This document shows positions 1 through 8,713 of a stretch of 44,477 bases of DNA, in pieces. The DNA is taken from NCBI GenBank assembly GCA_964627605.1, contig CAZVGZ010000030.1:1-44477 (forward strand), written 5' to 3'. Below the pieces are notes generated by a model. That model saw only the letters and a program-made list of their open reading frames with translations. It was not told where the DNA came from and ran no database searches. Origin of the DNA: CAZVGZ01 sp964627605 (lineage in GTDB: Bacteria; Latescibacterota; MWCZ01; CAZVGZ01). Each line of letters begins with the position of its first letter. The stretch's first letter is position 1. The position numbers were made by a program, and so were the translations under genes.

Positions 1-1
1 A

Positions 2-571
2 TGGCATCCTGTGGCCAACACCGCCAACGGTTTAGAACAGCCTGCGACACTTAGGGATGCGCTGTTCGCGGCGAGTGCTCTCAATATGTTTATAGATCAC
101 GCCGATGTGTTGACGATGACGAACATCGCCCAGACGATAAATGTTTTGCAGTGCCTTCTGCTCACCGATGGGCCGTTGATGTCACGCACCCCGACATATC
201 ATGTTTTTGATTTTTTCAAAGCGCATGCGAACGGCGTTGCACTGAAACTGTCGCTCAAAGGGCCGCAGTTTGCAGGTTCCGACGGTACATCGGGGGATTA
301 TCTAAGCGCTTCTGCCAGCCGATCAGAGGACGGTGCCATCACGATGACAGTGGTCAACCGGGACATCTCCGAAACTCATGGCGCGTCTATTTCGGTTGGA
401 GAATCCGGCGGTGGGATGGCCGAAAACGTCAAAATCCTCACCTCGGACGATGTCCGCGACCAGAACACGCCTAACGACCCAGACGCGGTGACACCATCAG
501 ACTGCGACTCCATGCCGCTTGAGTCGATGACGTTCCCGCCTCGATCGATTACGGTGTTTACAGTCGCATGA
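2..571 (+). CDS. GH51 alpha-L-arabinofuranosidase, C-terminal part (5' end outside window)
   Basis: The frame is open from the first bases and begins Trp-His-Pro, so the gene started upstream and only its last ~190 codons are here. The residues TLRDALFAASALNMF, then MTNIAQTINVLQ, LLLTDG and TPTYHVFDFFKAH, are the conserved C-terminal half of GH51 arabinofuranosidases: last helices of the TIM barrel followed by a beta-sandwich. Family members release terminal arabinofuranose from arabinan or arabinoxylan. The catalytic glutamates lie upstream and cannot be seen. The lack of a signal in view says nothing about location. It fits the carbohydrate genes elsewhere in the window. Family assignment is strong; exact substrate is inference. 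Confidence 0.85.
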   Translation, partial: WHPVANTANGLEQPATLRDALFAASALNMFIDHADVLTMTNIAQTINVLQCLLLTDGPLMSRTPTYHVFDFFKAHANGVALKLSLKGPQFAGSDGTSGDYLSASASRSEDGAITMTVVNRDISETHGASISVGESGGGMAENVKILTSDDVRDQNTPNDPDAVTPSDCDSMPLESMTFPPRSITVFTVA

Positions 572-634
572 ACAAGAGTTCCGCTCGTCGTTGGGGTAGA
601 TCAGTAGGAGCGGGAAACGCAGGAGGGCGACAGG

Positions 635-1144
635 TTGCAGAAAATTCTGCGCGAAATTCCAGAATCCTTCGAGACTGAGAGGCTGCTGCTCCGGTGCCCC
701 AGGGCAGGCGATGGAGCAGTGCTATATGAAGCCGCATCGGAGTCGGCTGACGAGTTGAGGCTGTGGCTTCCCTGGATGACAGCCGACTATTGCCCCGATG
801 ATTCCGAAGCGTGGGTCAGGCGAATGCAAGCGCGCTTCATTGCACGTGAGACCATCTCATTTCTCCTGTTCTTAAAAGGCGAAGACAAGTTAGTCGGTGG
901 ATGCGGGCTTATCGTGTGTGACTGGGAGGTGCCAAAATTTGAGATCGGCTACTGGGCCCGCACCTCTCAGACCGGACATGGCTACATCACTGAGGCGGTG
1001 AACGGCGTCGTGCGGTTGGCTATCGACACTTTGGGGGCAAACCGTCTGGAGATCAGGTGCGACACCAAAAACGACCGCAGCGCTGCGGTCGCTAAAAGGG
1101 TGGGGTTCGTCCTTGAGGGCACGCTGAGATGCGACACCCGCTAA
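635..1144 (+). CDS. RimJ/RimL-type GNAT N-acetyltransferase, cut by an in-frame TAA
   Basis: A GNAT acetyltransferase that would move an acetyl group from acetyl-CoA to an amine. The N-terminal FETERLLLRCP strand, the GYWARTSQTGHGYITEA segment (acetyl-CoA loop, slightly degenerate) and the C-terminal NDRSAAVAKRVGFVLEGTLR are typical of the RimJ/RimL group. The TTG start at 635 is chosen because an AGGAGGG box lies about 8 bases upstream. The frame stops at TAA 1142-1144, but the same frame then continues HTEGALRDTFLFAKVMPDKH to a TAG at 1205-1207, exactly the usual end of this family. The gene has therefore probably acquired a nonsense codon, losing about 20 residues including the last strand. 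It may be a recent pseudogene or an assembly error. Substrate unknown. Confidence 0.85.
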   Translation: MQKILREIPESFETERLLLRCPRAGDGAVLYEAASESADELRLWLPWMTADYCPDDSEAWVRRMQARFIARETISFLLFLKGEDKLVGGCGLIVCDWEVPKFEIGYWARTSQTGHGYITEAVNGVVRLAIDTLGANRLEIRCDTKNDRSAAVAKRVGFVLEGTLRCDTR

Positions 1145-1377
1145 CACACAGAAGGCGCGCTACGAGATACGTTCTTGTTCGCCAAGGTTATGCCCGACAA
1201 ACATTAGAGTAGCTGAGTCTATCCAGTGCGCGCAGTCGCCTGAAGCAAGGTGGCGAACTGTCCAAACCTTCCAGCAATCGCTGCTGTGGCATTCGTCGGT
1301 TGACTCGCAACCGTTGACGGCAGGTATAATTTGTAGCCACAACGCGACACTCAAAGCGCGCCCGTCACTATCGGTCC

Positions 1378-2174
1378 TTACGGGTCAAACCTCTGCTTCC
1401 ACTCATCAATGGCGTCTTTCCAGTCGTTGAGATGCCTCAAATAGTAAACGGTTGCTGTCGAATCCATGTACACCCACTTTAGAGGCCCCACCTCCTCAAG
1501 CGCCTCCGGTACTGCTGGTGGTGCAGGCGGATTTATACTTTGCCTGATTTCATCGCCATAGGTTTCGGTGTTAGCAAATTCTGACTCCCCCAGCTCGATT
1601 ATTGCGGAATTGCGGGAGTCAACCGCCTCTTTATACTGTCGCTGCCACTCTTTGATCGCGTCGCCGTAGGCTCGCAATTGGGCCACGTAGGCCAACGCTG
1701 AGTCTTTGTCAGCTCAAAGGTGAAATCCGACCCAATCTTTGGGTAGGCGAAATTGAGTTCATAGCAGCTATGATGGCCTCGACATCCGGTAAACAACCCG
1801 GTCTCATCATTATTGTCAACGTCGAAATACCACCCGTGGTGGCCTCGGTCGCGTGTTTCGGCCAGATAAGTCCACTGTCTGTTGGGATAGACCTGGGCCA
1901 TGAAACCGAGTGTGAAATAGATGCGTCGGGTATTTAGGTCAATCCACAAGTGGCCTTTGTCGATGTCTTCATGGTCGTCGAAACGGGGTCCGTTGGTGTC
2001 GCTCTGACGGTCGTCGTTGCCGTCCTCGAACGCAATGAGAGCATCGGTCCACTCAGCGCCTGGGCCGACAACATTACCGTCCTGACCGAATGTGAACGCC
2101 CCTGTTGCAGCCGCCGCCATTGGGATCACGACGCCACACAACCAAACGCGCCAGTTTTTTTTTGGACATGCCAT
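1378..2174 (-). pseudogene. Frameshifted copy of the tandem secreted Asp-rich family (copy 1)
   Basis: The N-terminal half matches the two intact paralogues downstream on this strand: a signal peptide, the DGNVVGPGAEW motif, DHEDIDKGHLWIDL, and the Asp-rich FDVDNNDETG. The frame ends soon after FTFEL, near 1717. The neighbouring frame then stays open to 1378 with a helical, charged sequence (AYGDAIKEWQRQYKEAV and LNDWKDAIDEWKQRF, two similar segments). One missing base after the Glu-Leu codons would join the two. The C-terminal part is unlike the beta-rich second half of the paralogues, so this copy may also be a hybrid. The ATG at 2174 is followed by an A9 run in codons 5-7, a slippage-prone tract. 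An alternative reading is two separate genes. Confidence 0.6.
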
Positions 2175-2588
2175 CACCTGCGGCTTCAAAGGTCACTGCG
2201 GGAACATGTGATCCTCAATAAGAATATAGCTATTGGTTTCTACTAGGCAAGTAGTAGGCTGGATGTCGAAGTCGCTTGGAAATTCATAGCGTACAGTGCA
2301 AGTCGTTGGCAAAGAACAGCCAGCCGCCGATAGTCGGTCTTCGGAAATCTCCACTTGTCTGCGTGTGTATTTCGTCAGCGGAAACTTGAGGGCATGTTAT
2401 CAGATCGTTCGCTACAAAGAAGACAGACGCGCAACGCCGATGGCCGCCAGTTCTCAGCTTGATAGGGGCGTTCTGATGGACACTACCCGTCGCGTTCGTC
2501 GTGCTTCCCACAGTAGATTAATCAGTCTAGCGGCGGGCTTCGCAGAACAGCACCGCCATACCCGCACGACTGAAAGGATTCGATACCG
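2175..2588. other. Divergent intergenic region, no gene seen
   Basis: About 410 bases between the minus-strand secreted family and the plus-strand SGNH hydrolase. Short overlapping open frames occur on both strands, but none has a recognisable domain or good ribosome-binding site. The region should hold the promoters of both flanking genes. I could not pick a convincing -35/-10 pair. A small inverted repeat (CTACT/AGTAG) lies at 2240-2254. Confidence 0.4.
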
Positions 2589-3587
2589 ATGGCGCATGAG
2601 ATACTATCCACCGATCCGAGACTCACATGGCAGGGCGCGGCATCGCTCGAAACCAACGACGATTGGGTTTTGCCGTGGCGCATTCCTCACGAACAGGCCC
2701 TACTGTTTGAAGAGGGGCTGCGTGAGAGGGCAAGGACGACAGTAGGGGTAAGACTCTCTTTCGTGAGCGACACCATCATGCTCGCTGGAGTTATTGAACC
2801 GAGCGATGGAGAAGGTGCAGTTGATCTGTACATCGACGGCGAGATGGTTGGAACAGAGGATATTACCGAAAAGGAGCGTTTCGGATATGACAACCTGAAG
2901 CCAGGGAAAAAGACGATGGAGCTATGGCTGCCAGTGGCGCAGCAGTTCCGACTGAGGTCGCTATCACTCAGCGATGGAGCGGCTCTCGAACCTTTTCAGG
3001 ACGACCGGCCAAAATGGATTACTTACGGAAGCTCCATTACTCATTGCGGTGCCGCAGAGTCGCCTAGCATGACGTGGCCCGGTGTTGTGGCGCGTGCTGC
3101 GGGATATAACCTCACCTGTTTTGGGTTTGGAGGGCAGTGCCATCTTGACGCGCTCGTAGCGATGACGATGTGCGATCTGCCAGCCGATTATCTGTCGATG
3201 TGCGTCGGCATCAATATCATGGGCGGTGGCACCCTGAACATCCGTACGTTCCGGTCGTCAATCATAGGATTTGTGAGGATTGTGAGGGAAAAACACCTTG
3301 ACACCCCGTTTGTTGTAATGTCGCCGATTATCAGCAAAGGGCGCGAAACGGTGGCGAACAGCGCCGGAATGCATCTGGTTCTTATGCGCCAAGAGGTGCA
3401 GGCGGCTGTGGACGTGTTGCGAGATTGCGGTGACGACAATGTCCACTACGTAGACGGACTCGATGTGATGGGTGCCGAGCAAGCGCATCTGCTGCCTGAT
3501 GATCTGCATCCCGGACCGGAGGGCTATAAAGTCATGGGGCAGCGCTTTTTGGATTATGCCGCGCGGCCTTATTTTGGAGCAGCATAG
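2589..3587 (+). CDS. SGNH/GDSL-family hydrolase with N-terminal beta domain
   Basis: A predicted SGNH-fold esterase. Residues ~1-135 form a beta-rich N-terminal domain; the SGNH domain follows. Block I is YGSSITH with Ser149 as nucleophile (GSS in place of GDS). Block II is FGFGGQ, block III is the CVGIN segment with Asn209, and block V is DDLHPGPEGY with Asp304 and His307. The two-domain layout resembles carbohydrate esterases of the CE2/CE3 kind that deacetylate polysaccharides, but substrate is inference. No signal peptide is visible, so the product is probably cytoplasmic. The ATG at 2589 has AAAGGA ten bases upstream. It stands alone on the plus strand between minus-strand genes. Confidence 0.85.
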   Translation: MAHEILSTDPRLTWQGAASLETNDDWVLPWRIPHEQALLFEEGLRERARTTVGVRLSFVSDTIMLAGVIEPSDGEGAVDLYIDGEMVGTEDITEKERFGYDNLKPGKKTMELWLPVAQQFRLRSLSLSDGAALEPFQDDRPKWITYGSSITHCGAAESPSMTWPGVVARAAGYNLTCFGFGGQCHLDALVAMTMCDLPADYLSMCVGINIMGGGTLNIRTFRSSIIGFVRIVREKHLDTPFVVMSPIISKGRETVANSAGMHLVLMRQEVQAAVDVLRDCGDDNVHYVDGLDVMGAEQAHLLPDDLHPGPEGYKVMGQRFLDYAARPYFGAA

Positions 3588-3710
3588 TAAAAGGGGTAGC
3601 CGCTATGCTGGCCGGCCTATCAGGTGCGATTATGGCTGCGGTTTGACAGCTACAGGTGGGATAGCATTTGGCATTGACGGCGAAAGCCGACCGATTGGGT
3701 GGTGTTTTTC

Positions 3711-4697
3711 CTACCGATATAGCGCCTTGATGGTACCCCAGGTTGACGGGTTTACGGACGCTGGTGTGCCCATGTGAGGTGAGACTGAAAACGAGGTGAC
3801 TGGGGTGGTCGCCACTAAGAAAGCGTCGGTGTCTGCGTCGTAGGTGACAGCCAGACCGTCAGGTATTTCTGGAGTGTTGAGTGTCATCGCGCCGTCGTCC
3901 TCGTTCCAGTCTACAGGCCCCCACCCCAAGTGATAGTAAGCGGCGTTGGTGATCTCCTCGCCCCAATCGCCCAAAGGCACCGGTGAGCCTATGATTCCTG
4001 CGATCCCCACTGTGTCGCCCTTCTTGAATGCCACTGTCTGGTCCACGTTGAATACAACCTCCCTCAAACCAGGAAGATCGGCGCTCGCTTCCAACCAGTT
4101 GGCGTTTGGTCCGCCCTCTACGCCGCCATCACCATCGTAGCCCAACGCGAACCGGATAAAAGGATAGTCAGGGCCCACTGGGAGGTTGTAGCGCCCGTTC
4201 ACCTCTTCGCCTCGCTGGAATTTGGAGCCGTCATCGCTGTCGTCGAAGTTTGTCTGAATCGCCATGTCGAAACCCATTAGCGGATATGCGAACGTCAGCT
4301 CGCCATGGTGGTTCTTGTCGGTGAGTGAGCCGGTCTCCTGGTCGTTGTCGAGGTCAAACGCGATTGAGGGATAGCACCTGTTGCGGATGCCAGACGGGTA
4401 GGCCCAGAGCCGGTTGGGGTAGAGTTGATCGAATACGCCGACAGTCCAGTGGATCATATCCTGGTCCATGTCGAAATAGACATGCATCCGATCTATATCT
4501 TCGTGGTCGTTGAACTGAAGGCCACCATCGGCGCTTTCCCTTTCGTCGTTGTCGTCAATCACTGTGATGTGGCTGTCGTCCCATTCCGCTCCTGGGCCGA
4601 CCACGTTGCCGTCGAGGATGAACGTGAACGCCCCGACCCTTTGTGACAGGGTGCACAACACCACAAGAACACTCCAAAATAACCATCTGTTCGGCAT
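3711..4697 (-). CDS. Secreted Asp-rich beta protein, tandem paralogue 2
   Basis: Function unknown. It shares with copies 1 and 3 a Sec signal peptide, the DGNVVGPGAEWDD motif just after it, a DHEDID stretch, FDLDNDQETG (Asp pattern typical of calcium-binding loops and of DOMON/CBM9-like sandwiches), GGPNANW, GDWGEEITNAAYY and the tail TWGTIKALYR. The predicted protein is about 328 residues, mostly beta and very acidic. The start is ATG 4697 because GGAGG sits eight bases before it; a TTG six codons upstream has no such support. It lies ~130 bases downstream of paralogue 3 on the same strand, beyond that gene's terminator. A role as a secreted carbohydrate-binding or surface protein is inference only. 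Confidence 0.8.
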   Translation of the reverse strand: MPNRWLFWSVLVVLCTLSQRVGAFTFILDGNVVGPGAEWDDSHITVIDDNDERESADGGLQFNDHEDIDRMHVYFDMDQDMIHWTVGVFDQLYPNRLWAYPSGIRNRCYPSIAFDLDNDQETGSLTDKNHHGELTFAYPLMGFDMAIQTNFDDSDDGSKFQRGEEVNGRYNLPVGPDYPFIRFALGYDGDGGVEGGPNANWLEASADLPGLREVVFNVDQTVAFKKGDTVGIAGIIGSPVPLGDWGEEITNAAYYHLGWGPVDWNEDDGAMTLNTPEIPDGLAVTYDADTDAFLVATTPVTSFSVSPHMGTPASVNPSTWGTIKALYR

Positions 4698-4786
4698 TTT
4701 GACCGCCTCCAACAAGAGTTGAGTCTCTATTCAGTTCAAAGTACGGTAATTGTGAGGAATATCGGATGCAAGCTGTCGAGCGACAG

Positions 4787-4820
4787 AAAAAGCCGCCCGT
4801 TCTTATTTGGGAAGGGCGGC
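4787..4820 (-). terminator. Rho-independent terminator after paralogue 3
   Basis: Read on the minus strand, GCCGCCC pairs with GGGCGGC across a ~15-base loop and is followed at once by five T. It lies ~30 bases past the stop of the gene ending at 4849, so it separates paralogues 3 and 2. Confidence 0.8.
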
Positions 4821-4848
4821 AGCCCGGCTGCATCGGTTCAGCGGGGTC

Positions 4849-5823
4849 TTACCTGTAGAGCGTTTTTACATCGCCCCAAGTTGTCGTGTTGATCGCCACC
4901 GGGGTTACATGTGGCGAGGCTGAAAATGTGCTGACCGGGTCTGTCGCCACTGAAAAAATGTCGGTTCCTGAGTCGTAGGTTATCGCCAAACCGTCTACGA
5001 TCTCTGGTGCATGGAAGGTCATCGCACCTTCGTCGGGGTCCCAATCGACAGGTCCCCATCCAACGAGGTAGTATCCGCCATTGGTGATCTCCTCACCCCA
5101 GTTGTCGAACGGCACCGGGGACTGGCCGTGACCGGCGACTCCTATCATCTGGCCTTTCTGGAACCACACAGACCCGTTGTGGGCCTGGAGCGCGGCTATT
5201 AGCGGATCTAGCTCGATATAACCCTCAAACCAGGCTGCGTTCGGTCCGCCTTCAACTTGGTCGAAATCGTAGCCCAATAGAGCTTCGCTGTATTCACCGA
5301 TCTTCGTCCAGATGCCGGCGACTCCCTGCTCGCTTGTGACGTAGACACCGTCTCCTAGGTCCCGCGTATCCCAACCGAGATCGAATCCGAAATCGAACCC
5401 GATGAGGGGCCACGCAAATGTCAACTCGCCGTGATGGTCTTTGTCCGTCAAAAGACCGGTTTCCTGGTTGTTGTCGATGTCGAAATACCAGCCGTGGTAG
5501 CCCCTGTCGCGAATACCCTCCATGTAGGCCCACTGCTTGTTGGGGAACACCTGATCCATGAACCCCATAGTGTAGTATATCCGCCGATCTTCCAGGTCGA
5601 TCCACAGGTGTCCGGTGTTGATATCCTCGTTGTCGTCATATCTGGGCCCGGAGTCACCATCGCGGGCGTCGTCGCCGTCGTCGAATGCCAAAAGTGCGTC
5701 GTTCCATTCGGCGCCTTCGCCGACGACGTTGCCGTCGAGCTGAAATGGGAACTCGGCGTTGGCCCACATGGCGAACCCGAATAGCGAGGCGACGCAAACA
5801 GCTAACCAAAATCTCTGTTTCAT
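4849..5823 (-). CDS. Secreted Asp-rich beta protein, tandem paralogue 3
   Basis: The best-preserved member of the family: 324 residues with a clear signal peptide ending near ANA, then DGNVVGEGAEWND, DDNEDINTGHLWIDL, FDIDNNQETG, GGPNAAWFEGYIELD, NWGEEITNGGYY, VGWGPVDWDPDEGAMTF and the terminal TWGDVKTLYR. Its N-terminal half is closest to copy 1 and its C-terminal half to copy 2, as expected if the three arose by duplication. The ATG at 5823 has GGAG about ten bases upstream. The acidic DxDNNxET loop could bind calcium. No catalytic signature is visible. A periplasmic or surface location follows from the signal peptide. Function unknown. Confidence 0.82.
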   Translation of the reverse strand: MKQRFWLAVCVASLFGFAMWANAEFPFQLDGNVVGEGAEWNDALLAFDDGDDARDGDSGPRYDDNEDINTGHLWIDLEDRRIYYTMGFMDQVFPNKQWAYMEGIRDRGYHGWYFDIDNNQETGLLTDKDHHGELTFAWPLIGFDFGFDLGWDTRDLGDGVYVTSEQGVAGIWTKIGEYSEALLGYDFDQVEGGPNAAWFEGYIELDPLIAALQAHNGSVWFQKGQMIGVAGHGQSPVPFDNWGEEITNGGYYLVGWGPVDWDPDEGAMTFHAPEIVDGLAITYDSGTDIFSVATDPVSTFSASPHVTPVAINTTTWGDVKTLYR

Positions 5824-6019
5824 GGGTCAAACTCCGATGTCTAGTGCCCGATATAAGCCCTTGCCCAAAATGCACTCTGGCAATCTAGCCTGAGCTCAAT
5901 CACCCTTTTTCCGGCTGGACGGATGTTGTTCTGACAGAAAGCGTTTTCCGCGATCCCACCAGAAAATACCTGATCCGAAGCCGCTCGGTCAACATCACAA
6001 CAGTCAGAGCTAGCGACCG

Positions 6020-6223
6020 CTATGCCCCACGTCGGCGCTGTCTCTCGAGTTGTGCATTGGTGACCCTCTGAAGAAGCAGCCCAACGATAGCGACACCTAC
6101 TCCGACAATCAGCATCATCTCATTGTATTCGTAGAACAGCGACACAAGCATCGCCCCAACACCTACCAACATTGCCAGAAAACCGACAATGTTGTACCAG
6201 ATACCTGATAAGTTCTCTGCCAT
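6020..6223 (-). CDS. Small two-helix inner-membrane protein
   Basis: A 67-residue protein with two hydrophobic helices, GFLAMLVGVGAMLVSLFY and MMLIVGVGVAIVGLLL, joined by a short acidic loop and followed by a basic tail (ERQRRRG). The ATG at 6223 is supported by a GGAGGAGG box just upstream; an earlier GTG would overlap that box. No family recognised. It lies ~70 bases upstream of the TPR lipoprotein stop in a run of minus-strand genes, but there is no evidence of co-function. Confidence 0.6.
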   Translation of the reverse strand: MAENLSGIWYNIVGFLAMLVGVGAMLVSLFYEYNEMMLIVGVGVAIVGLLLQRVTNAQLERQRRRGA

Positions 6224-6309
6224 GGGCACCTCCTCCACAGACCTGAATCATGCATCAGCAAACCGAATCGGCAGACACCAAGCTGATCATCTCACCGATA
6301 CTATATGTT

Positions 6310-7149
6310 CTACCAAGACGGTATCAAGAACTCCTGCGTCGGAAAGACGTATTCAACGATAATGCCACTGTCCGCCCGTGCGACCGAAGTGGTCTCCACA
6401 AGCGCTGGCTCCGCCCCGACGCTCTGTTGCACTCGGACCAACTGGTTGAAAGCATCGTCTGCGTCGTCGTAGCGACCTGCTTCGTAGTAGACCACCATCA
6501 GATTGCGCCGCGCATCGACGTTGTAGGGCGCGAGCTTAATGGCGCGACGAAAAGCGACGATGGCCGAATCGGCACGATCGGGTTCCACACCGGAAAAGGT
6601 GTGTTCCATTGTGCCCAACCACATCCAGAGCTCGACGCCATTCGGGTTTAGCTCTGTCGCCCGGCGAGCCAGACCGACCGCAGAGGAGTACCACTCGCGC
6701 TCGTACCAGTAGCGCGCTGCCGCCAAGAATGCATCGGCAGCTTTGTGGAGTTCAGCCCGAGCTTCGACTATCCTGTCCGCTTCTAAAAAACTGACAGCTT
6801 TCATGTAGCGGGCAAAATGCAGCATCTCCACTGCGGCTGTATCGCCGACATCAACGCTAATCAGCTTCTCAGCATGCTCGAGACACTCATCCACCACCTT
6901 GAGCCTGTGACACTCAATGGCTGCCAACGAGCGGCGTATGTCATTTCGCCCTGGGTGCTCGGACAGAAACTCCCTAAACAGTCGCGCTGCTTCTGGCCAG
7001 TTGCCTCGTTTGGCGGCTTTCCCAGCGTCGCGTCGAACATCTTTGCCACACCCGGTGGCACCAAAAACAGACAGAGCGGCGGCGGTCAGCAGTAGTCCGA
7101 CCACCACTGACCGCAGCCACCTATCGTCTGTATCTGGCCTGTTACCCAC
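6310..7149 (-). CDS. TPR-repeat lipoprotein
   Basis: From the GTG at 7149 (GAAGG box six bases upstream) the product begins with a short polar stretch, a hydrophobic core VVVGLLLTAAALSV and the lipobox-like GATGC, so it should be a lipid-anchored envelope protein of ~279 residues. A longer start at 7239 would put ~30 extra residues before the signal and is less likely. The mature part contains TPR-like helix pairs: WPEAARLFREFLSEHP, YSSAVGLARRATELNP, ADSAIVAFRRAIKLAP, and GRYDDADDAFNQLV. TPR proteins serve as assembly scaffolds; the partner is unknown. Confidence 0.75.
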   Translation of the reverse strand: MGNRPDTDDRWLRSVVVGLLLTAAALSVFGATGCGKDVRRDAGKAAKRGNWPEAARLFREFLSEHPGRNDIRRSLAAIECHRLKVVDECLEHAEKLISVDVGDTAAVEMLHFARYMKAVSFLEADRIVEARAELHKAADAFLAAARYWYEREWYSSAVGLARRATELNPNGVELWMWLGTMEHTFSGVEPDRADSAIVAFRRAIKLAPYNVDARRNLMVVYYEAGRYDDADDAFNQLVRVQQSVGAEPALVETTSVARADSGIIVEYVFPTQEFLIPSW

Positions 7150-7494
7150 CTGGCCTTCTATTGGCAGTCCACCTGAAAGGCGGAGCGACCTACCCACCCA
7201 GCTCAGCGAATGGCCGGGCCTCACCATCGCCAAATACATACAGCGTATAGCTCTGTCGATGCTCTGTATGAGGGTGTTCCATCTCGCGCTTTCCCCGGAC
7301 TAATCCCGAGCACACTCCACTTTAACTCTTCCGCTGATCCATCGGCAGTTAACAGGTTGCCAAATGTGATGCGGCGGGCAATCCATAAGAAATATACTGA
7401 AAAACCTGTTGCCGTCTACTGCACGCGTGTCGACGCCGCATAAGTTCTGCGTCGTTCGGCGCGACCACTTGTGATAAAATGTAGGTGATTTACA

Positions 7495-8655
7495 CTATGA
7501 TGCTGACGCTTTCGGTGAATGGATATAGTCCATGAAGCGACCACCAACATCTGCGGCTTGTGTCGATCCTGGATGCACAAACACTCGGTAGCGGAAAAGA
7601 AGCGACTCGCCCTCTGGCAATACATGGGTTCCGTCGCGTTCAGGAGTTCCGTAGAAATCGCCCCAACCGAAAGGGTTGGCGGTCATTAGGCCGTAGTTGC
7701 GAACATGCCACCAGGTCGGATACCTAAAACTCGAGGGATGGTTCATAACTGCGATGCCCACCTCATTACCGTCGTCCGCAGGTCCGTAGTAGTCGCACCA
7801 CGCTGCGCGTTTGCCCCAGGTTTCGGCCTCGTTCGTAGCGCCGGTGGACTGCACAATAGTGCCGTGCAGCGACGCGTCCATCGGTGTGGCAACACGCACT
7901 GAGAGTATGCCGCCTTCCTTGGTGTCACCAAAACTCACTTCGCCTTCTGTCGCCTCAAACTCAACATCTACGTCCATCAGGGCAAGCGCGGTGGGTACCG
8001 CATAGATTGTCACGGTTCTCGTCTCGTGCATGACCGTCTGCCCCTTGGAGTCCAACCACGCATTTCTCGCGACGAACCTCCCGAACACGGGCCCTGTCTC
8101 GCAGCTTTCAAACGCTAGATGCTTGACAGTGGCGCTGCCCTCCTCTTCTGACCAGTTGTCCGCACCGTTGACATCGCCGTGCGCTACATAGAGCGATTTG
8201 TGGTGATGATGGTCCTCGTGTTCACCAGTGCGTGGCTCCACAGGAAATCCTCTGGTCACTGACGCGCCGTAGGGGCCGACCACCGGGTGGAAAAACGGCC
8301 TCGCCCAATCGTCACCGTAGTGATAGGTGGTAAAGTGGACGCCGTCCACGCTGATTTTCACTTTCCCCTGACCATCATCAATCATCTCCACACCTGCGTC
8401 CTGCGGTGCATCAGAGGGTTCGACATTCAGCGTCAGCGTCTCTCCAGCGAGCATATGTGGGATAATGCACGAAACTGCCGAACTGTCGGATCCCTCAGGC
8501 AGCACCGCCTGTCCGAGAATATCGACCCCACTATTTTCGCTGGTCATCCGCACCACTCGCAGAGCTTTCTTGGCGATGGCTGCGGGCATTTCTGCTGTCA
8601 CTGGGCAGTTGCGGCGGTCGTGTGGTCCGCCGGCGATCTCAATCTGATTGGCCAT
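7495..8655 (-). CDS. DUF6807 (PmoA-like) family protein
   Basis: 386 residues. The block PFFHPVVGPYGASVTRGFP followed by the His-rich EHEDHHHHKSLYVAHGDVNG and later SSFRYPTWWHVRNYGL and ANPFGWGDF identify the DUF6807 family, often labelled methane oxygenase PmoA-like although no link to methane oxidation exists. Members are common in planctomycetes and relatives next to sugar oxidoreductases and isomerases. A role in carbohydrate catabolism is likely but unproven. The His cluster may bind metal. No signal peptide is evident. The ATG at 8655 has AAGGA about six bases upstream. The next gene on this strand is a sugar isomerase 58 bases away, so the two may be one transcript. Confidence 0.85.
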   Translation of the reverse strand: MANQIEIAGGPHDRRNCPVTAEMPAAIAKKALRVVRMTSENSGVDILGQAVLPEGSDSSAVSCIIPHMLAGETLTLNVEPSDAPQDAGVEMIDDGQGKVKISVDGVHFTTYHYGDDWARPFFHPVVGPYGASVTRGFPVEPRTGEHEDHHHHKSLYVAHGDVNGADNWSEEEGSATVKHLAFESCETGPVFGRFVARNAWLDSKGQTVMHETRTVTIYAVPTALALMDVDVEFEATEGEVSFGDTKEGGILSVRVATPMDASLHGTIVQSTGATNEAETWGKRAAWCDYYGPADDGNEVGIAVMNHPSSFRYPTWWHVRNYGLMTANPFGWGDFYGTPERDGTHVLPEGESLLFRYRVFVHPGSTQAADVGGRFMDYIHSPKASAS

Positions 8656-8713
8656 ATCAGTCCTTCAAAGTCAAAAATGGGGGTTGTCTGTCTTGCTTAG
8701 CGGGTATGGGCTA

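Noticed and set aside
1300..1330. TTGACT and TATAAT boxes on the plus strand
   Set aside because: The spacer is 19 bases and no plus-strand gene follows for over 1 kb; it points into the 3' end of a minus-strand pseudogene. Too weak to call a promoter.
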